Part shown: piece by piece, positions 5,822-5,845 of the stretch
Layout: each line of letters begins with the position of its first letter
Numbering within the stretch: position 1 is the stretch's first letter
Source: CAYVQZ01 sp964453435
GTDB taxonomy: Bacteria; Abyssobacteria; SURF-5
Reading direction: 5' to 3'
DNA length: 5,845 nt
NCBI GenBank assembly: GCA_964453435.1
Contig: CAYVQZ010000114.1
Location: 1 to 5,845 of the forward strand
Notes under the pieces: generated by a model
Database searches by the model: none
What the model was told of the DNA's origin: nothing
The model's input: only the letters and a program-made list of their open reading frames with translations
Made by a program: the position numbers and the translations under genes

Positions 5822-5845
5822 TCGGTGGTCTTCTACTGCCCCGCT

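Larger units (their letters stand above)
5331..5845. other. Gene-free repeat-bearing tail
   Basis: I find no supportable gene in these 515 bp; the short reading frames here lack family features and cross the repeats. 5368-5570 shows nothing I can identify. From 5582 on it is dense in repeats and hairpins, listed separately. Confidence 0.65.

Noticed and set aside
1..5845. CRISPR array, toxin-antitoxin or defence genes
   Set aside because: No regularly spaced repeats with unique spacers and no matching protein families are present.

Overview
The window looks like ordinary chromosomal DNA from a Gram-negative (diderm) bacterium of moderately high GC. Apolipoprotein N-acyltransferase implies a lipoprotein-bearing outer membrane, and an inner-membrane SPOR protein implies division-site peptidoglycan. 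The tRNA gene does not encode a complete 3' CCA. I cannot name a phylum from sequence alone; an uncultured lineage is possible. All four protein genes and the tRNA lie on the + strand.

Layout: 1-120 holds the 3' part of a dispersed repeat (copy A). A good sigma-70-type promoter with an extended -10 (106-134) then drives a two-gene overlapping operon: a small CxxC/CxxC zinc-ribbon protein (192-722) and a membrane-anchored, proline-rich SPOR-domain protein (712-1392). The gap 1393-1611 carries repeat copy B, a possible extended -10 promoter, a strong intrinsic terminator (1532-1557) and a possible competing hairpin, all just ahead of lnt (1612-3147). argS follows 76 nt later (3224-4903). The interval 4904-5165 has no gene but contains a near-perfect-length inverted repeat pair around a 24-bp GC-rich palindrome. 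Next is a self-contained tRNA-Leu(GAG) unit: consensus promoter 5166-5194, gene 5210-5295, palindromic terminator 5299-5330. From 5331 to the end I see no gene, only several small repeats and hairpins, ending in repeat copy C.

How the genes work together: lnt and argS are housekeeping genes (lipoprotein maturation and translation) and tRNA-Leu also serves translation. The SPOR protein probably binds septal peptidoglycan. The zinc-ribbon protein is translationally linked to it, but its role is unknown.

The main unexplained signal is non-coding. A family of REP-like elements built on TGTCCC/GGGACA ends occurs at the left edge, between operon and lnt, and several times after the tRNA. A second, distinct repeat pair sits after argS. 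No transposase or other candidate driver gene is in the window. I found no clear evidence of a new multi-gene system here.
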